From the NCBI RefSeq assembly GCF_012927455.1, contig NZ_JABBPE010000002.1, forward strand, positions 558,001 through 622,000: a DNA stretch of 64,000 bases, read 5' to 3'. Positions 52,671 to 62,464 of this stretch are shown one piece after another. Position 1 is the stretch's first letter, and each line of letters begins with the position of its first letter. The stretch comes from Polaromonas sp. Lineage in GTDB: Bacteria > Pseudomonadota > Gammaproteobacteria > Burkholderiales > Burkholderiaceae_C. The notes under the pieces are model-generated. The model saw only the letters and a program-made list of their open reading frames with translations. It ran no database searches and had not been told where the DNA came from. Position numbers and translations under genes: made by a program.

Positions 52671-53384
52671 GTGAACGCCATCCCCCAAAGCCTTCTTTTT
52701 GACCGCATCAACGCCGCGCTGCCGCAAACGCAGTGCGCGCGCTGCGGTTACCCTGACTGCGCGGCTTACGCGCTAGCCATCGCCTCGGGCGGCGCGGCCA
52801 TCAACCAGTGTCCTCCCGGCGGCGCTGAAGGCGTGAAGCGGCTGGCAAGCATCACCGGTCAGCCCGCCCTGCTTCTGAACTCCGTCAACGGCAGTGAAGG
52901 CCCGCGCAGCGTCGCCATCATCGATGAAGCCTGGTGCATAGGCTGCACGCTGTGCATCACAGCCTGCCCGACCGACGCGATCTTCGGCAGCAACAAGATG
53001 ATGCATACCGTGATCGAGCCTTACTGCACCGGTTGCGAGCTGTGCATTCCGGTCTGCCCGGTCGACTGCATCAGCCTGGAAAATGTCACGGGAACGCAGA
53101 CCGGCTGGCAAGCCTGGTCGCAGCATCTGGCTGACCTGGCACGTGCTCGCTATGCGCTGCACAGCGCCAGAGCGGCACCACAAACTATTGAAGATATGGA
53201 GGATGGCGACGGCCGTGACAAACAGACGCTGAAGCCACCGGTCGATCAGCCCACGTCGTCCTTGCCCACGGAGCCGCTGGCGTCGGAAAAAAGACGCAGC
53301 ACCATAGCAGCTGCGCTGGCACTGGCGCGTGAGCAGCGAGTTGCGCTGGCACCCAGAAAACCGGCCGCCGACAAGCCACGGTAA
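52671..53384 (+). CDS. RnfB-like electron transport Fe-S protein
   Basis: LPQTQCARCGYPDCAAYALAIASGGAAINQCPPGG plus two 4Fe-4S motifs CIGCTLCITACP and CTGCELCIPVCP. Confidence 0.88.
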   Translation: MNAIPQSLLFDRINAALPQTQCARCGYPDCAAYALAIASGGAAINQCPPGGAEGVKRLASITGQPALLLNSVNGSEGPRSVAIIDEAWCIGCTLCITACPTDAIFGSNKMMHTVIEPYCTGCELCIPVCPVDCISLENVTGTQTGWQAWSQHLADLARARYALHSARAAPQTIEDMEDGDGRDKQTLKPPVDQPTSSLPTEPLASEKRRSTIAAALALAREQRVALAPRKPAADKPR

Positions 53385-53407
53385 CAACCGCCGGCAAGCT
53401 TTATCAA

Positions 53408-53848
53408 TTAGCCGAGCGCGTCGTTAACCTGCTCATGAAACTCCGCCAGGCCAACCGCGGTGCCGATTTCCCGAGGCAGCGCGTCACGCACCGAGAAGAC
53501 GCCCAGAATTTTTGAAGCCGAACCCATGATAGGCAGATGCCGAAAGCCGCGCTCAATCATGATGAGAACCGCATCGGCCACCCGCGTTTCCGGTGGCACG
53601 CAATGGGGGTTGCGCGTCATCACGTCAGACACCAGGGTTGTTTCCGGATTGAGCGCCTTGGCAAGCACGCGCGTCATCAGGTCGCGCTCGGTCACGATGC
53701 CCAGCAAGTTGCCCGGTGTATCGACTATCAGTACGCTGCCGCAATTGGCTCGCGTCATGACGCAGGCGGCCTCCCACACGCTGGACTGCGGCCCCAGGCT
53801 TAGGACATGCTTTTGCGACATGGATTGGAAAACAGTGCGTTCCGGCAT
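53408..53848 (-). CDS. CBS domain protein (tandem CBS)
   Basis: GSVLIVDTPGNLLGIVTERDLMTRVLA...VSDVMTRNPHCVPPETRVADAVLIMIERGFRHLPIM. Confidence 0.92.
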   Translation of the reverse strand: MPERTVFQSMSQKHVLSLGPQSSVWEAACVMTRANCGSVLIVDTPGNLLGIVTERDLMTRVLAKALNPETTLVSDVMTRNPHCVPPETRVADAVLIMIERGFRHLPIMGSASKILGVFSVRDALPREIGTAVGLAEFHEQVNDALG

Positions 53849-53911
53849 GTAGTTGCTCCTTTCAATTAACGATTTAAATCCTGTGCCTGGTGAGCCTTGC
53901 GCCTGATGTTG

Positions 53912-54967
53912 TCAGCGCAAGGCCGCGTTGATCTTTTCCAGTGCCTGGGCGCCCGGACAAAGCTGCGCCACACCCAGCGCATTCAAAGGCTTCTCGCTGG
54001 TGTTCAGCGACCTGTGCAAATCGGTGGCCAGCGGGTCCAGGTAAAGCAGGCCCGTGACAATCTCGCCGCGTGCCTGGTGCGCCTGCATGTAGCTCATGGC
54101 CGCGTAACGGTCGGTCGGGTCGTAGTCCGGGTGCAGCTTGCGCAGACGCAGCATGGTGCCGTCGTGCTGCTTCACCTCCACCGCCTCGCCCGGTCCGTAG
54201 TCCGTGCTGATCTCGCTGTGCTGCGGGATAAAGTCGATGCGGCTGACGGCCTCGTTGTGCTGACGCACGTAGTCATAACTCTTGGTGCTGCCCCCGTGGT
54301 TGTTAAAGGTCACGCAAGGACTGATAACGTCGATGAAAGCCGCTCCGCCGTGCGTCATGGCCCCCTTGATCAGCGGCACCAGCTGCGCCTTGTCGCCCGA
54401 AAAGCTGCGCGCCACATAAGTAGCGCCCAACTGCAGCGCCAGCCCCACCAGGTCGACCGGGCTGTCGCTGTTGATGACACCCTTTTTGCTCTTGGATCCG
54501 CTGTCGGCAGTGGCTGAAAACTGGCCCTTGGTCAGCCCATAGACGCCGTTGTTCTCCACGATGTAGGCCATGCACACACCCCGGCGCATGGCGTGGGCGA
54601 ACTGGCCCAGTCCGATGGATGCCGAGTCGCCGTCGCCCGAGACGCCCAGGTAAAGCAAGTCGCGGTTGGCCAGGTTGGCCCCGGTCAGCGCCGAGGGCAT
54701 GCGGCCATGCACGGTGTTAAAGCCGTGCGAGGCGCCCAGAAAATAGTCGGGTGTCTTGCTGCTGCAGCCAATGCCCGAAAGCTTGGCGACGCGGTGCGGC
54801 TCGATGTCCAGCTCCCAGCAGGCCTGGATGATGGCGGCCGATATGGAATCGTGCCCGCAACCGGCGCACAGCGTGGAAATGCGGCCTTCGTAGTCACGCC
54901 GCGTATAACCGACCTTGTTGGTGGTCAGCGTGGGGTGGTGCAGCCGGGGTTTGGCGATATAGGTCAT
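53912..54967 (-). CDS. 2-oxoacid:acceptor oxidoreductase beta subunit
   Basis: RISTLCAGCGHDSISAAIIQACWELDIEPHRVAKLSGIGCSSKTPDYFLGASHGFNTVHGRMPSALTGANLANRDLLYLGVSGDGDSASIGLGQFAHAMRR. Confidence 0.93.
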   Translation of the reverse strand: MTYIAKPRLHHPTLTTNKVGYTRRDYEGRISTLCAGCGHDSISAAIIQACWELDIEPHRVAKLSGIGCSSKTPDYFLGASHGFNTVHGRMPSALTGANLANRDLLYLGVSGDGDSASIGLGQFAHAMRRGVCMAYIVENNGVYGLTKGQFSATADSGSKSKKGVINSDSPVDLVGLALQLGATYVARSFSGDKAQLVPLIKGAMTHGGAAFIDVISPCVTFNNHGGSTKSYDYVRQHNEAVSRIDFIPQHSEISTDYGPGEAVEVKQHDGTMLRLRKLHPDYDPTDRYAAMSYMQAHQARGEIVTGLLYLDPLATDLHRSLNTSEKPLNALGVAQLCPGAQALEKINAALR

Positions 54968-56814
54968 GCGGGTTCCTTGTGCCGGGGCAGCTCGGCGGGC
55001 CGGGGTGCCGCCGGCTGCACACTCTGGCGAATAGCGCGGGCGATGAAGCGCGCGGTAATCGGCGTGCCGTCGTAGTGCAGCACACGTACCAGCCGCGCCG
55101 GGTCAACGTCAAGTTCATTGACCAGCATCGAGCGCATTTGCGCGTCGCGGTTCTGCTCAACCACGAACACCTTGTCATGCCCGGCGATGAAGCGATTCAC
55201 CGATTCGGGAAACGGAAACGCCTGCAGTCGCAGCGCATCGACGTGTACGCCCTCTTCGTGCAGCACGTCCAGCGCCTCGCGCATGGCCGGGCTGGTGGAG
55301 CCGAAATAGATCACGCCCCACGGGGTTGCCTGCGCCGCGACACGCAGCACCGGCTGCGGCACCAGACTGGCTGCGGTCTTGAACTTGCGCAGCAGGCGTT
55401 CCATGTTGTAGACGTAGTCCACACCTTTTTCGGAGTAACGAGCATAGGGGTCGCGCGTCGTGCCGCGGGTAAAAAAGGCGCCTTTGCTTGGATGGGTACC
55501 CGGCAAGGTGCGCCAGGGGATGCCGTCGCCGTCCACGTCCTTATAGCGGCCAAAATCCTTGCCGGCTTCAAGCTCTGCCGCCGTCATGACTTTGCCGCGG
55601 TCATAGTCGCGCGCGTCATCCCACACAAAAGGTTTGCACAGGCGCTGGTTCATGCCGATGTCCAGGTCGCTCATCACAAAGATCGGCGTCTGCAGGCGAT
55701 CAGCCAGGTCCAGCGCTGCGGCCGCGTGCTCAAAGCATTCATGCGGGTCTTGCGGAAACAGCAGCACATGCTTGGTGTCGCCGTGCGAGGCATAGGCGCA
55801 CGAAAGCAGGTCGGACTGCTGCGTGCGCGTCGGCATACCGGTAGACGGGCCACCGCGCTGCACATTGATGATGGTCACCGGAATCTCGGCAAAGTAGGCC
55901 AACCCGATGAACTCCGTCATCAGCGATACGCCCGGCCCGGAGGTGGCGGTGAAGGCCCGCGCTCCGTTCCAGCCCGCGCCCACCACCATGCCAATGGACG
56001 CCAGCTCGTCTTCGGCCTGCACGATGGCGTAGTTGTTGCATCCGGTGGCAGCGTCCACACGGAACTTGTCGCAATATTTCTGAAACGCCTCAGGCACCGA
56101 AGACGAGGGCGTGATCGGATACCAGGCGGCCACCGTCGCCCCGCCATAGACGCAGCCCAGCGCCAGCGCGCTGTTGCCGTCGGTAAAAATCTGGTCCCCG
56201 ACCTTGTCGGAGCGGCGCACGCGAATGCCCAGCGGAGCCTCCAGATGCTGCTTCACAAAGTCACGCCCCAGGTGCAGCGCCTGGATGTTGGAGTCCAGCA
56301 GTCGCTCCTTGCCCTTGTACTGCTCGGCAAAAAGTTTTTCAAAGACATCGGCCTCCACCTCCAGCAGCACTGACAAGGCACCCACGTAGATGATGTTCTT
56401 GAACAACTGGCGCTGCCGCGGATCGTCATAGGCCGCATTGCTGATTTCGGTCAAGGGTATGCCGATGACATGAACGTCCTTGCGGAATTTTGACTCAGGT
56501 ACAGGCCTTGTGCTGTCATAAAACAGGTAGCCGCCGGGCTCGATTTCGGCCACATCGGCGTCCCAGGTCTGCGGATTCATGGCCACCATCATGTCGACGC
56601 CGCCGCGCCGGCCGTGGTAGCCTTTTTCGCAGACTCTGGCCTCATACCAGGTGGGCATGCCCTGGATGTTGCTGGGGAAGATGTTGCGCGGGCTCACTGG
56701 CACGCCCATGCGCATCACGGCCTTGGCGAACAGCTCGTTGGCCGATGCCGAACCGGAGCCGTTGACGTTGGCGAACTTGATGACGAAATCATTGATGGCG
56801 GTGATGCGTTTCAT
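54964..56814 (-). CDS. 2-oxoacid:acceptor oxidoreductase alpha (gamma-alpha fused) subunit
   Basis: MKRITAINDFVIKFANVNGSGSASANELFAKAVMRMGVPVSPRNIFPSNIQGMPTWYEARVCEKGYHGRRGGVDMMVAMN...; overlaps beta subunit start. Confidence 0.93.
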   Translation of the reverse strand: MKRITAINDFVIKFANVNGSGSASANELFAKAVMRMGVPVSPRNIFPSNIQGMPTWYEARVCEKGYHGRRGGVDMMVAMNPQTWDADVAEIEPGGYLFYDSTRPVPESKFRKDVHVIGIPLTEISNAAYDDPRQRQLFKNIIYVGALSVLLEVEADVFEKLFAEQYKGKERLLDSNIQALHLGRDFVKQHLEAPLGIRVRRSDKVGDQIFTDGNSALALGCVYGGATVAAWYPITPSSSVPEAFQKYCDKFRVDAATGCNNYAIVQAEDELASIGMVVGAGWNGARAFTATSGPGVSLMTEFIGLAYFAEIPVTIINVQRGGPSTGMPTRTQQSDLLSCAYASHGDTKHVLLFPQDPHECFEHAAAALDLADRLQTPIFVMSDLDIGMNQRLCKPFVWDDARDYDRGKVMTAAELEAGKDFGRYKDVDGDGIPWRTLPGTHPSKGAFFTRGTTRDPYARYSEKGVDYVYNMERLLRKFKTAASLVPQPVLRVAAQATPWGVIYFGSTSPAMREALDVLHEEGVHVDALRLQAFPFPESVNRFIAGHDKVFVVEQNRDAQMRSMLVNELDVDPARLVRVLHYDGTPITARFIARAIRQSVQPAAPRPAELPRHKEPA

Positions 56815-58685
56815 GCGGTCTCCGTGGAAAGCATGGGAAGCGAGGGCACTGGGCGACTGGAGGGCTGCGAATCGCGGCTGTCCGGTCCGGCCTGCGCGGT
56901 ATTTAGCAAAAATTTCTGCATGTCCCACGCGCCGGTGGGGCAGCGTTCTGCACACAGGCCGCAATGCAGGCACACGTCCTCGTCCTTGACCATGATGTTG
57001 CCGGTCCTGAGCTCGGCAGAGACCATCAGGTCTTGCCCGGTATTGCGCGCCGGCGCTTTCAGCCGCGTGCGCAAGTCAGCCTCTTCGCCATTGGTGGTGA
57101 AGGTGATGCAGTCCATCGGGCAGATGTCCACGCAGGCATCGCATTCGATGCAGGTGTCGCGGTTGAACACTGTTTGCACATCACAGTTCAGGCAACGGCT
57201 GGCTTCCTTGAAGGCCGTGCCGGCATCAAAGCCCAACTCTACTTCTACCCGAATGCTCGCCAGTGCCAGCTCGGCCTTGGCCCAAGGCACCTTGTAGCGC
57301 GTGTCAACCGACACATCGTTGTGGTAACTCCACTCATGAATGCCCATCTTCTGCGACATCAGTTGCGTCAGCGACGCCGGACGCTGCGCCACCGATTCGC
57401 CCTGCAGTAAACGGTCGATCGACACCGCCGCCTCGTGCCCGTGCGCCACGGCGCTGATGATGTTCTTCGGTCCGAACGCCGCATCGCCGCCAAAAAAAAC
57501 CTGCGGCAGGCTGGCTTGAAAAGTGGTCTTGTCCAGCACCGGCAGACCAGAGCGTTCAAACGCGATGCCGCAGTCGCGCTCGATCCAGGGGAAAGCGTTC
57601 TCCTGTCCAACAGCAAGCAGCACCGTGTCGCAGGCAAAAAACACCTCAGCCTCGCCCGTGGCAAGCAGTTTGCGCTGGCCCTGCTCGTCATAGACCGCGC
57701 GCACCTTCTCAAAGGTCATGCCCAGCAGCTTGCCGTCCTGGTGCTGAAAGCTCTTGGGAACGTGAAAATTGATGATGGGAATGCCCTCGTGCGCGGCGTC
57801 CTCTTTCTCCCAGGGCGAGGCCTTCATTTCCTCAAAACCGCTGCGCACGATGACTTTCACGTCAGAGCCGCCCAGGCGCCGCGCCGAGCGACAGCAGTCC
57901 ATCGCGGTATTGCCGCCACCCAGCACGATGACGCGCGCGCCCACGCTGGTGATGTGGCCGAAAGAGACCGACGCCAGCCAATCGATGCCTATGTGAATGT
58001 GCGCGGCGCCCTCCTGGCGCCCCGGCAGATCGAGTTCCCGCCCGCGCGGCGCGCCGCAGCCCACAAACACCGCGTCATAGCCCTGCGCCAGCAAGCTCTT
58101 CATCGATTCAATCCGCCGGCCGCTCTTGAACTGCACGCCCAGATCCAGCACATAGCCGGTTTCCTCGTCAATCACCTCCTCGGGCAGGCGAAAGTGCGGG
58201 ATCTGCGAGCGCATGAAGCCGCCCGCCTTAGCCTCGCCATCGAACACCGTCACCTCGTAGCCCAAAGGCGCCAGGTCGCGCGCCACCGTCAGCGACGCAG
58301 GCCCGGCACCGACGCAGACCACGCGTTTGCCGTTGCGTGGCGCCAGCGCGGGCATGCGCGCCTTGACGTCGCCCTTGTGGTCCGCCGCCACGCGCTTGAG
58401 GCGGCAGATCGCCACCGGTTCGGGGCGGGAGGGCGGCGCGCCGTCGGCGCCATTGTTTTCTTCGACCCGGCCGCGCCGACAGGCCGGCTCACAGGGCCGG
58501 TCACAGGTGCGGCCCAATATCCCGGGGAAAACGTTGGACACCCAGTTGATCATGTAGGCATCGCTGTAGCGACCCTGCCCGATCAGCCGTATGTATTCAG
58601 GAACGGGTGTGTGGGCCGGACAGGCCCATTGACAGTCGACGACCTTGTGGAAATAGGCCGGTTGGGTGGTGTTGGTGGGTTGCAA
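56811..58685 (-). CDS. FAD-dependent oxidoreductase with 4Fe-4S domains (glutamate synthase small-chain-like)
   Basis: CxxxC N-terminal motif (CQWACPAHTPVPEYIRLIGQGRY), FAD/NAD folds, C-terminal CIECDACVDICPMDC and CLHCGLCAERCPTGAW. TTG start at 58685 preceded by AAGGAGG. Confidence 0.9.
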   Translation of the reverse strand: MQPTNTTQPAYFHKVVDCQWACPAHTPVPEYIRLIGQGRYSDAYMINWVSNVFPGILGRTCDRPCEPACRRGRVEENNGADGAPPSRPEPVAICRLKRVAADHKGDVKARMPALAPRNGKRVVCVGAGPASLTVARDLAPLGYEVTVFDGEAKAGGFMRSQIPHFRLPEEVIDEETGYVLDLGVQFKSGRRIESMKSLLAQGYDAVFVGCGAPRGRELDLPGRQEGAAHIHIGIDWLASVSFGHITSVGARVIVLGGGNTAMDCCRSARRLGGSDVKVIVRSGFEEMKASPWEKEDAAHEGIPIINFHVPKSFQHQDGKLLGMTFEKVRAVYDEQGQRKLLATGEAEVFFACDTVLLAVGQENAFPWIERDCGIAFERSGLPVLDKTTFQASLPQVFFGGDAAFGPKNIISAVAHGHEAAVSIDRLLQGESVAQRPASLTQLMSQKMGIHEWSYHNDVSVDTRYKVPWAKAELALASIRVEVELGFDAGTAFKEASRCLNCDVQTVFNRDTCIECDACVDICPMDCITFTTNGEEADLRTRLKAPARNTGQDLMVSAELRTGNIMVKDEDVCLHCGLCAERCPTGAWDMQKFLLNTAQAGPDSRDSQPSSRPVPSLPMLSTETA

Positions 58686-58854
58686 AGTGCCTCCTTGAGC
58701 TGCCCGGCACCGCAAACAGCGCGCCAGCCAGTCAACAGCCTAAACCTTCACACCCCCAATGCACTCCGGAATTCCCCGAAAACTGGGGTTTTCATGACCC
58801 ACATCAAGAAATTCGGCCCTGTGCAACCGACGCCATTCGTGCAGCGGTCAGTTT

Positions 58855-58908
58855 AGCTATAATTTTGATAGCTATTTACGCCCGTCTTATATGGGCTAGA
58901 GCACTAAA
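58855..58908 (-). repeat. Dispersed two-hairpin repeat, copy 17
   Basis: tagctataattttgatagctatttacgcccgtcttatatgggctagagcacta (reverse). Confidence 0.88.
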
Positions 58909-58991
58909 ACATCAACTTTTATGCGATCGAGGCGGTGCGGACTGCGCAGCACAAAGGAAAAGCTTGAAGTGCCCGCCAATGGCTGATGACT

Positions 58992-60029
58992 TCAGGCCGG
59001 CAGCCCAGTCAGGCCCAGCACCTCGGGCTCGTAGGCATGCAGCGAAGGCGCGCCACCGGTGTGGATGAACAGCACGTTTTCATCGCGCTTGAAGTAGCCC
59101 TGGCGCGCCAGCCCGATCAGGCCGGCCATGATTTTTCCGGTGTACACCGGGTCCAGCAAGATTGCCTCGGTGCGCGCCAGCAACTGCACGGCTTCGACCA
59201 TGGCCGCGTTGGGCATTGAATACTTGGGCCGCCACCAGTCGCCAAAACTCAGCACCGCCTCGCGAGGAATCGTCAGTTTCAGGCCCAGCAAGTCGGCCAC
59301 GGCCTGCGCTTCTTGATGCACCAGCGGGTCCTGGTCGACCGGGTCGCGACTCACGCCGATGCCGATCAGCGGGATGTTGATGTGGTTGCCCAGAAAGCCG
59401 GCCAGCAGGCCACCATGCGTACCCGAGCTGCCCGAACCCACCACGATCTTGTCAATTTGCACACCCTGCTCAAAAAATTGCTGCTGCAGCTCCTGCGCGC
59501 AGGCCACATAACCCAAGCCACCGATGGCGTTGGAGCCACCGCCCGGCACGATGTAGCCTTTGCGGCCTGCCCCGGCCAGGTCATCCGAAACCTGCTGCAT
59601 AGCTTGCAGCATATTGGTGCCGGCGGGCACTACGGTGATGGCTTCAACGCCGAGCAGGCGGAACAAAAAGTTGTTGCCGCTGGCGTCAAGCCTGTAGCTG
59701 TTCGGCACGCGCTCTTCAATCACAAAGCGGCACTTCATGCCCTCCTTGATGGACGCCGACAGCGTGGCACGGCAATGGTTGGACTGTGGTGCGCCGCAGG
59801 TGATCAGCGTGTCGGCGCCCTGCGCCAGCGCGTCGGCCACCAGAAACTCCAGCTTGCGCGTCTTGTTGCCGCCGGGCGTCAGGCCCAGCATGTCGTCGCG
59901 CTTGATCCAGACATTGGGGCCGCCAGACGGTCCACAGGAGTTGCGCAGGGCTTGCGTGAAATTGGGTAAAAACTCCAGCGGCGTGACGCCCTGGGTGTAA
60001 CGGCGGCGCGGGAAACGGCTCAAATCCAT
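58992..60029 (-). CDS. D-cysteine desulfhydrase / ACC deaminase family PLP enzyme
   Basis: MDLSRFPRRRYTQGVTPLEFLPNFTQAL...WIKRDDMLGLTPGGNKTRKLEFLVADALAQGADTLITCGAPQSNHCRATL. Confidence 0.9.
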   Translation of the reverse strand: MDLSRFPRRRYTQGVTPLEFLPNFTQALRNSCGPSGGPNVWIKRDDMLGLTPGGNKTRKLEFLVADALAQGADTLITCGAPQSNHCRATLSASIKEGMKCRFVIEERVPNSYRLDASGNNFLFRLLGVEAITVVPAGTNMLQAMQQVSDDLAGAGRKGYIVPGGGSNAIGGLGYVACAQELQQQFFEQGVQIDKIVVGSGSSGTHGGLLAGFLGNHINIPLIGIGVSRDPVDQDPLVHQEAQAVADLLGLKLTIPREAVLSFGDWWRPKYSMPNAAMVEAVQLLARTEAILLDPVYTGKIMAGLIGLARQGYFKRDENVLFIHTGGAPSLHAYEPEVLGLTGLPA

Positions 60030-60147
60030 GAAACGGTACTCCAGTTGGGTTCAGTCAATGACAAGGCTTGCGCTTCCATTAAAACCGATCTCGTTCCGCC
60101 TGCGAAAGCAGCGCCGAAACCGGCGAATCAAGCACCGTAGCGTGGTG

Positions 60148-61689
60148 TCAGCTCAGTATCAGATTCTTGTAAACACCGCAGCCCACGAACCAGTCGTCCA
60201 GCTGCTCCACAAACGACATCTTGGTCTGCACTTTACCGGTCGTCGGGTTGGTGATCTCGTATTCAACCCAGCCCGGCTCCAGGCTGGCCTGATCGATGAT
60301 GGATTGGAGCAACTGGTTGCCATCGATGCCCGCAATGTCCTGGACCCGCGTGCCCACCTTGGCCGGGTTACCGCCAAAAGCCAGGTAGCAGCCTGCGCGA
60401 TCAAGGGCAAAAACGTACATGTCGCGGTCATGAAAGCCCTTGGCAGGGTTGCTCAGATCCCGCAGAAAAGCCTCTTTCGAAGTCTGGTTTCGGTGCGCCA
60501 TGGCCCGCTCGACCAGCTCGACCGCCTCTTCGGCCGAGCCCTGCTGCAGCCTGAACGACGCCACTGACTGCACCAGCGTGCTGGCGCGCCCTTCCAGATT
60601 GATAGCCTGCGTGACCGCGCGCGTCACCATGCCGGCATTGCGCTGCGTGATTTCGTCGAGCTGGCGCACCGCCGATGTGATCTCGCGCAAACCGGTACTT
60701 TGCTCGGTGCTGGAAACAGCGATCTGCGACATGTTTGCCGCCACTTCCCGGATACCGGCGACGACTTGCTCAATCGTGCTGCCAGCTGCCCTGATTTTCT
60801 GCACACTGTCGGAGATATGGCTGCTCGATACACCGATCAGCAAGCGAATTTCCTTGGCCGACTCGGCCGATCGCTTGGCCAGCGAGCGCACTTCACTGGC
60901 CACCACGGCAAAGCCCCGGCCCGACTCACCGGCACGCGCCGCTTCTACCGCTGCGTTGAGCGCCAGAATATTGGTTTGAAACGCCAGCCCATCGATGACG
61001 CTGACAATTTCGTCCATGCGCTTGGCGCTGCCCTGCACGGCCTCGACCGCATCAATCGCCTCGACCATGATGGCCGCCCCGCCGTTCGCCACCTGGCGGA
61101 CCTCAGCGGCTTGTGTGTTGGCATGGCTGGCGCTGCTCGCGTTGGCGTGAACGGTGGAAGACAGTTGCGCTACGCTGGCGGCAGTCTGCTCCAGGCTGGC
61201 CGCCTGCTGCTCGGTGCGGTCAGACAGGTCACGGTTGCCGATGGCCAGGCTTTTACCCGAATGCGCCACGAAGGCGGCGTTGCTGCGAACGTTGGCCACC
61301 ATGCCCGACAAGGTGCGGCTGAGCCGGCCCATGGCAATACTCAAGCTGCCCAGTTCGTCCTGACTGCGGTTTACAGCCAGGTTCAGACGCAAATCGCCGG
61401 CCACCATTTTTTCTGTCGCAACGATCAGTTGGCCCAGATCCTGCGCCACGCTGCGGTAAAGCGCCCCTAAGAAATAGATTAGCAGGGTCAGCCCGACGCC
61501 ATTGGCAATCGCCACGCGAATGAAGCCGGTGCTGGGGTTGACATCCCCCAACAACTGCCAGGCCACAACCAGCAGCGGAACAACGCAGACCCCTGCAAGC
61601 AGCATCAACTTGCCTGCAAAACGCATGCGGCGCATCAACCAGATGCCGGGATTCAACAGCTTGCCAAATAACATTTGTTTCTTCCGCAA
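60148..61689 (-). CDS. Methyl-accepting chemotaxis protein with C-terminal Cache-like domain
   Basis: HAMP-like then signalling hairpin ([57 protein letters not shown]); C-terminus [51 protein letters not shown]. Confidence 0.92.
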   Translation of the reverse strand: MRKKQMLFGKLLNPGIWLMRRMRFAGKLMLLAGVCVVPLLVVAWQLLGDVNPSTGFIRVAIANGVGLTLLIYFLGALYRSVAQDLGQLIVATEKMVAGDLRLNLAVNRSQDELGSLSIAMGRLSRTLSGMVANVRSNAAFVAHSGKSLAIGNRDLSDRTEQQAASLEQTAASVAQLSSTVHANASSASHANTQAAEVRQVANGGAAIMVEAIDAVEAVQGSAKRMDEIVSVIDGLAFQTNILALNAAVEAARAGESGRGFAVVASEVRSLAKRSAESAKEIRLLIGVSSSHISDSVQKIRAAGSTIEQVVAGIREVAANMSQIAVSSTEQSTGLREITSAVRQLDEITQRNAGMVTRAVTQAINLEGRASTLVQSVASFRLQQGSAEEAVELVERAMAHRNQTSKEAFLRDLSNPAKGFHDRDMYVFALDRAGCYLAFGGNPAKVGTRVQDIAGIDGNQLLQSIIDQASLEPGWVEYEITNPTTGKVQTKMSFVEQLDDWFVGCGVYKNLILS

Positions 61690-61807
61690 TCAAGCGCATT
61701 CAAGGGTAGAGCGTGACCACGGCGCTTTACATCGGCCGACAGCTACCTCACGAAAAAAGCAGTGTGGCTTAACACCTTTTGGCTTGATTCAGCAAACAAA
61801 CGACTGT

Positions 61808-62296
61808 TCAGCCGCCAGTTTGGGCGCCAAGTTGGGCACGGAATGCGCCGATCACTTCGGCTGGTGCCTGCACCAGTTCGATCAAGACGCCCTCGCCCGC
61901 AATGGGAAACTCTTCGCTGGGCTTGGGATGCAGAAAGCAGATATCAAAGCCTGCCGCGCCCTTGCGAATGCCGCCGGGCGCAAAGCGCACTCCCTGGGCC
62001 GTCAGCCACGCCACCGCCTTGGGCAAGTCGTCAATCCACAGGCCGACATGGTTGAGCGGCGTGGTGTGGACGGCGGGCTTTTTGTCGATATCCACCGGCT
62101 GCATCAGGTCCACCTCGACCTTGAACGGACCACTGCCAATGACGCAAATGTCTTCATCGACATTCTCGCGCTCGCTGACAAAATTGCCAGTGACTTCAAG
62201 CCCCAGCATGTCGACCCACAAGGTACGCAGACGGTCCTTGCTGGTGGCGCCAATGGCGATTTGCTGGATACCGAGGACTTTGAAGGGACGTGTCAT
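61808..62296 (-). CDS. VOC family protein (methylmalonyl-CoA epimerase/glyoxalase-like)
   Basis: [35 protein letters not shown]...[29 protein letters not shown]; beside the carboxylase gene. Confidence 0.8.
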   Translation of the reverse strand: MTRPFKVLGIQQIAIGATSKDRLRTLWVDMLGLEVTGNFVSERENVDEDICVIGSGPFKVEVDLMQPVDIDKKPAVHTTPLNHVGLWIDDLPKAVAWLTAQGVRFAPGGIRKGAAGFDICFLHPKPSEEFPIAGEGVLIELVQAPAEVIGAFRAQLGAQTGG

Positions 62297-62367
62297 TTTA
62301 TTTTCCTAGACGAACAATCAACTGCTGCAAGGCAGCCCAAAGTGACAAGCGTGAGGGTTTTCTACAA

Positions 62368-62460
62368 GCAGGGGCCGCGGAACCGGCTTTGCCGGGCCGC
62401 AGGCGCAGCGGCCCCCTCGGGGGGGCAAGAAGCTACGCGAAGCGAGCGACCGTGGGGGCC
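62368..62460. repeat. GC-rich REP-like intergenic element
   Basis: ggggccgcggaaccggctttgccgggccgcaggcgcagcggccccctcgggggggcaagaagctacgcgaagcgagcgaccgtgggggcc; same family as the insertion in moaE. Confidence 0.75.
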
Positions 62461-62464
62461 ATAT

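Noticed and set aside
53280-53310. Possible additional repeat copy in the rnfB-like gene (accatagcagctgcgct)
   Set aside because: Only a short match to the repeat's 3' end and no GGGCG linker; likely chance.
54979-56373. 464-aa plus-strand ORF antisense to the oxidoreductase alpha subunit
   Set aside because: Antisense artefact of GC-rich codon usage.
57435-58856. 473-aa plus-strand ORF antisense to the GltD-like gene
   Set aside because: Shadow ORF; no recognisable motifs and the opposite strand encodes a clear Fe-S flavoprotein.
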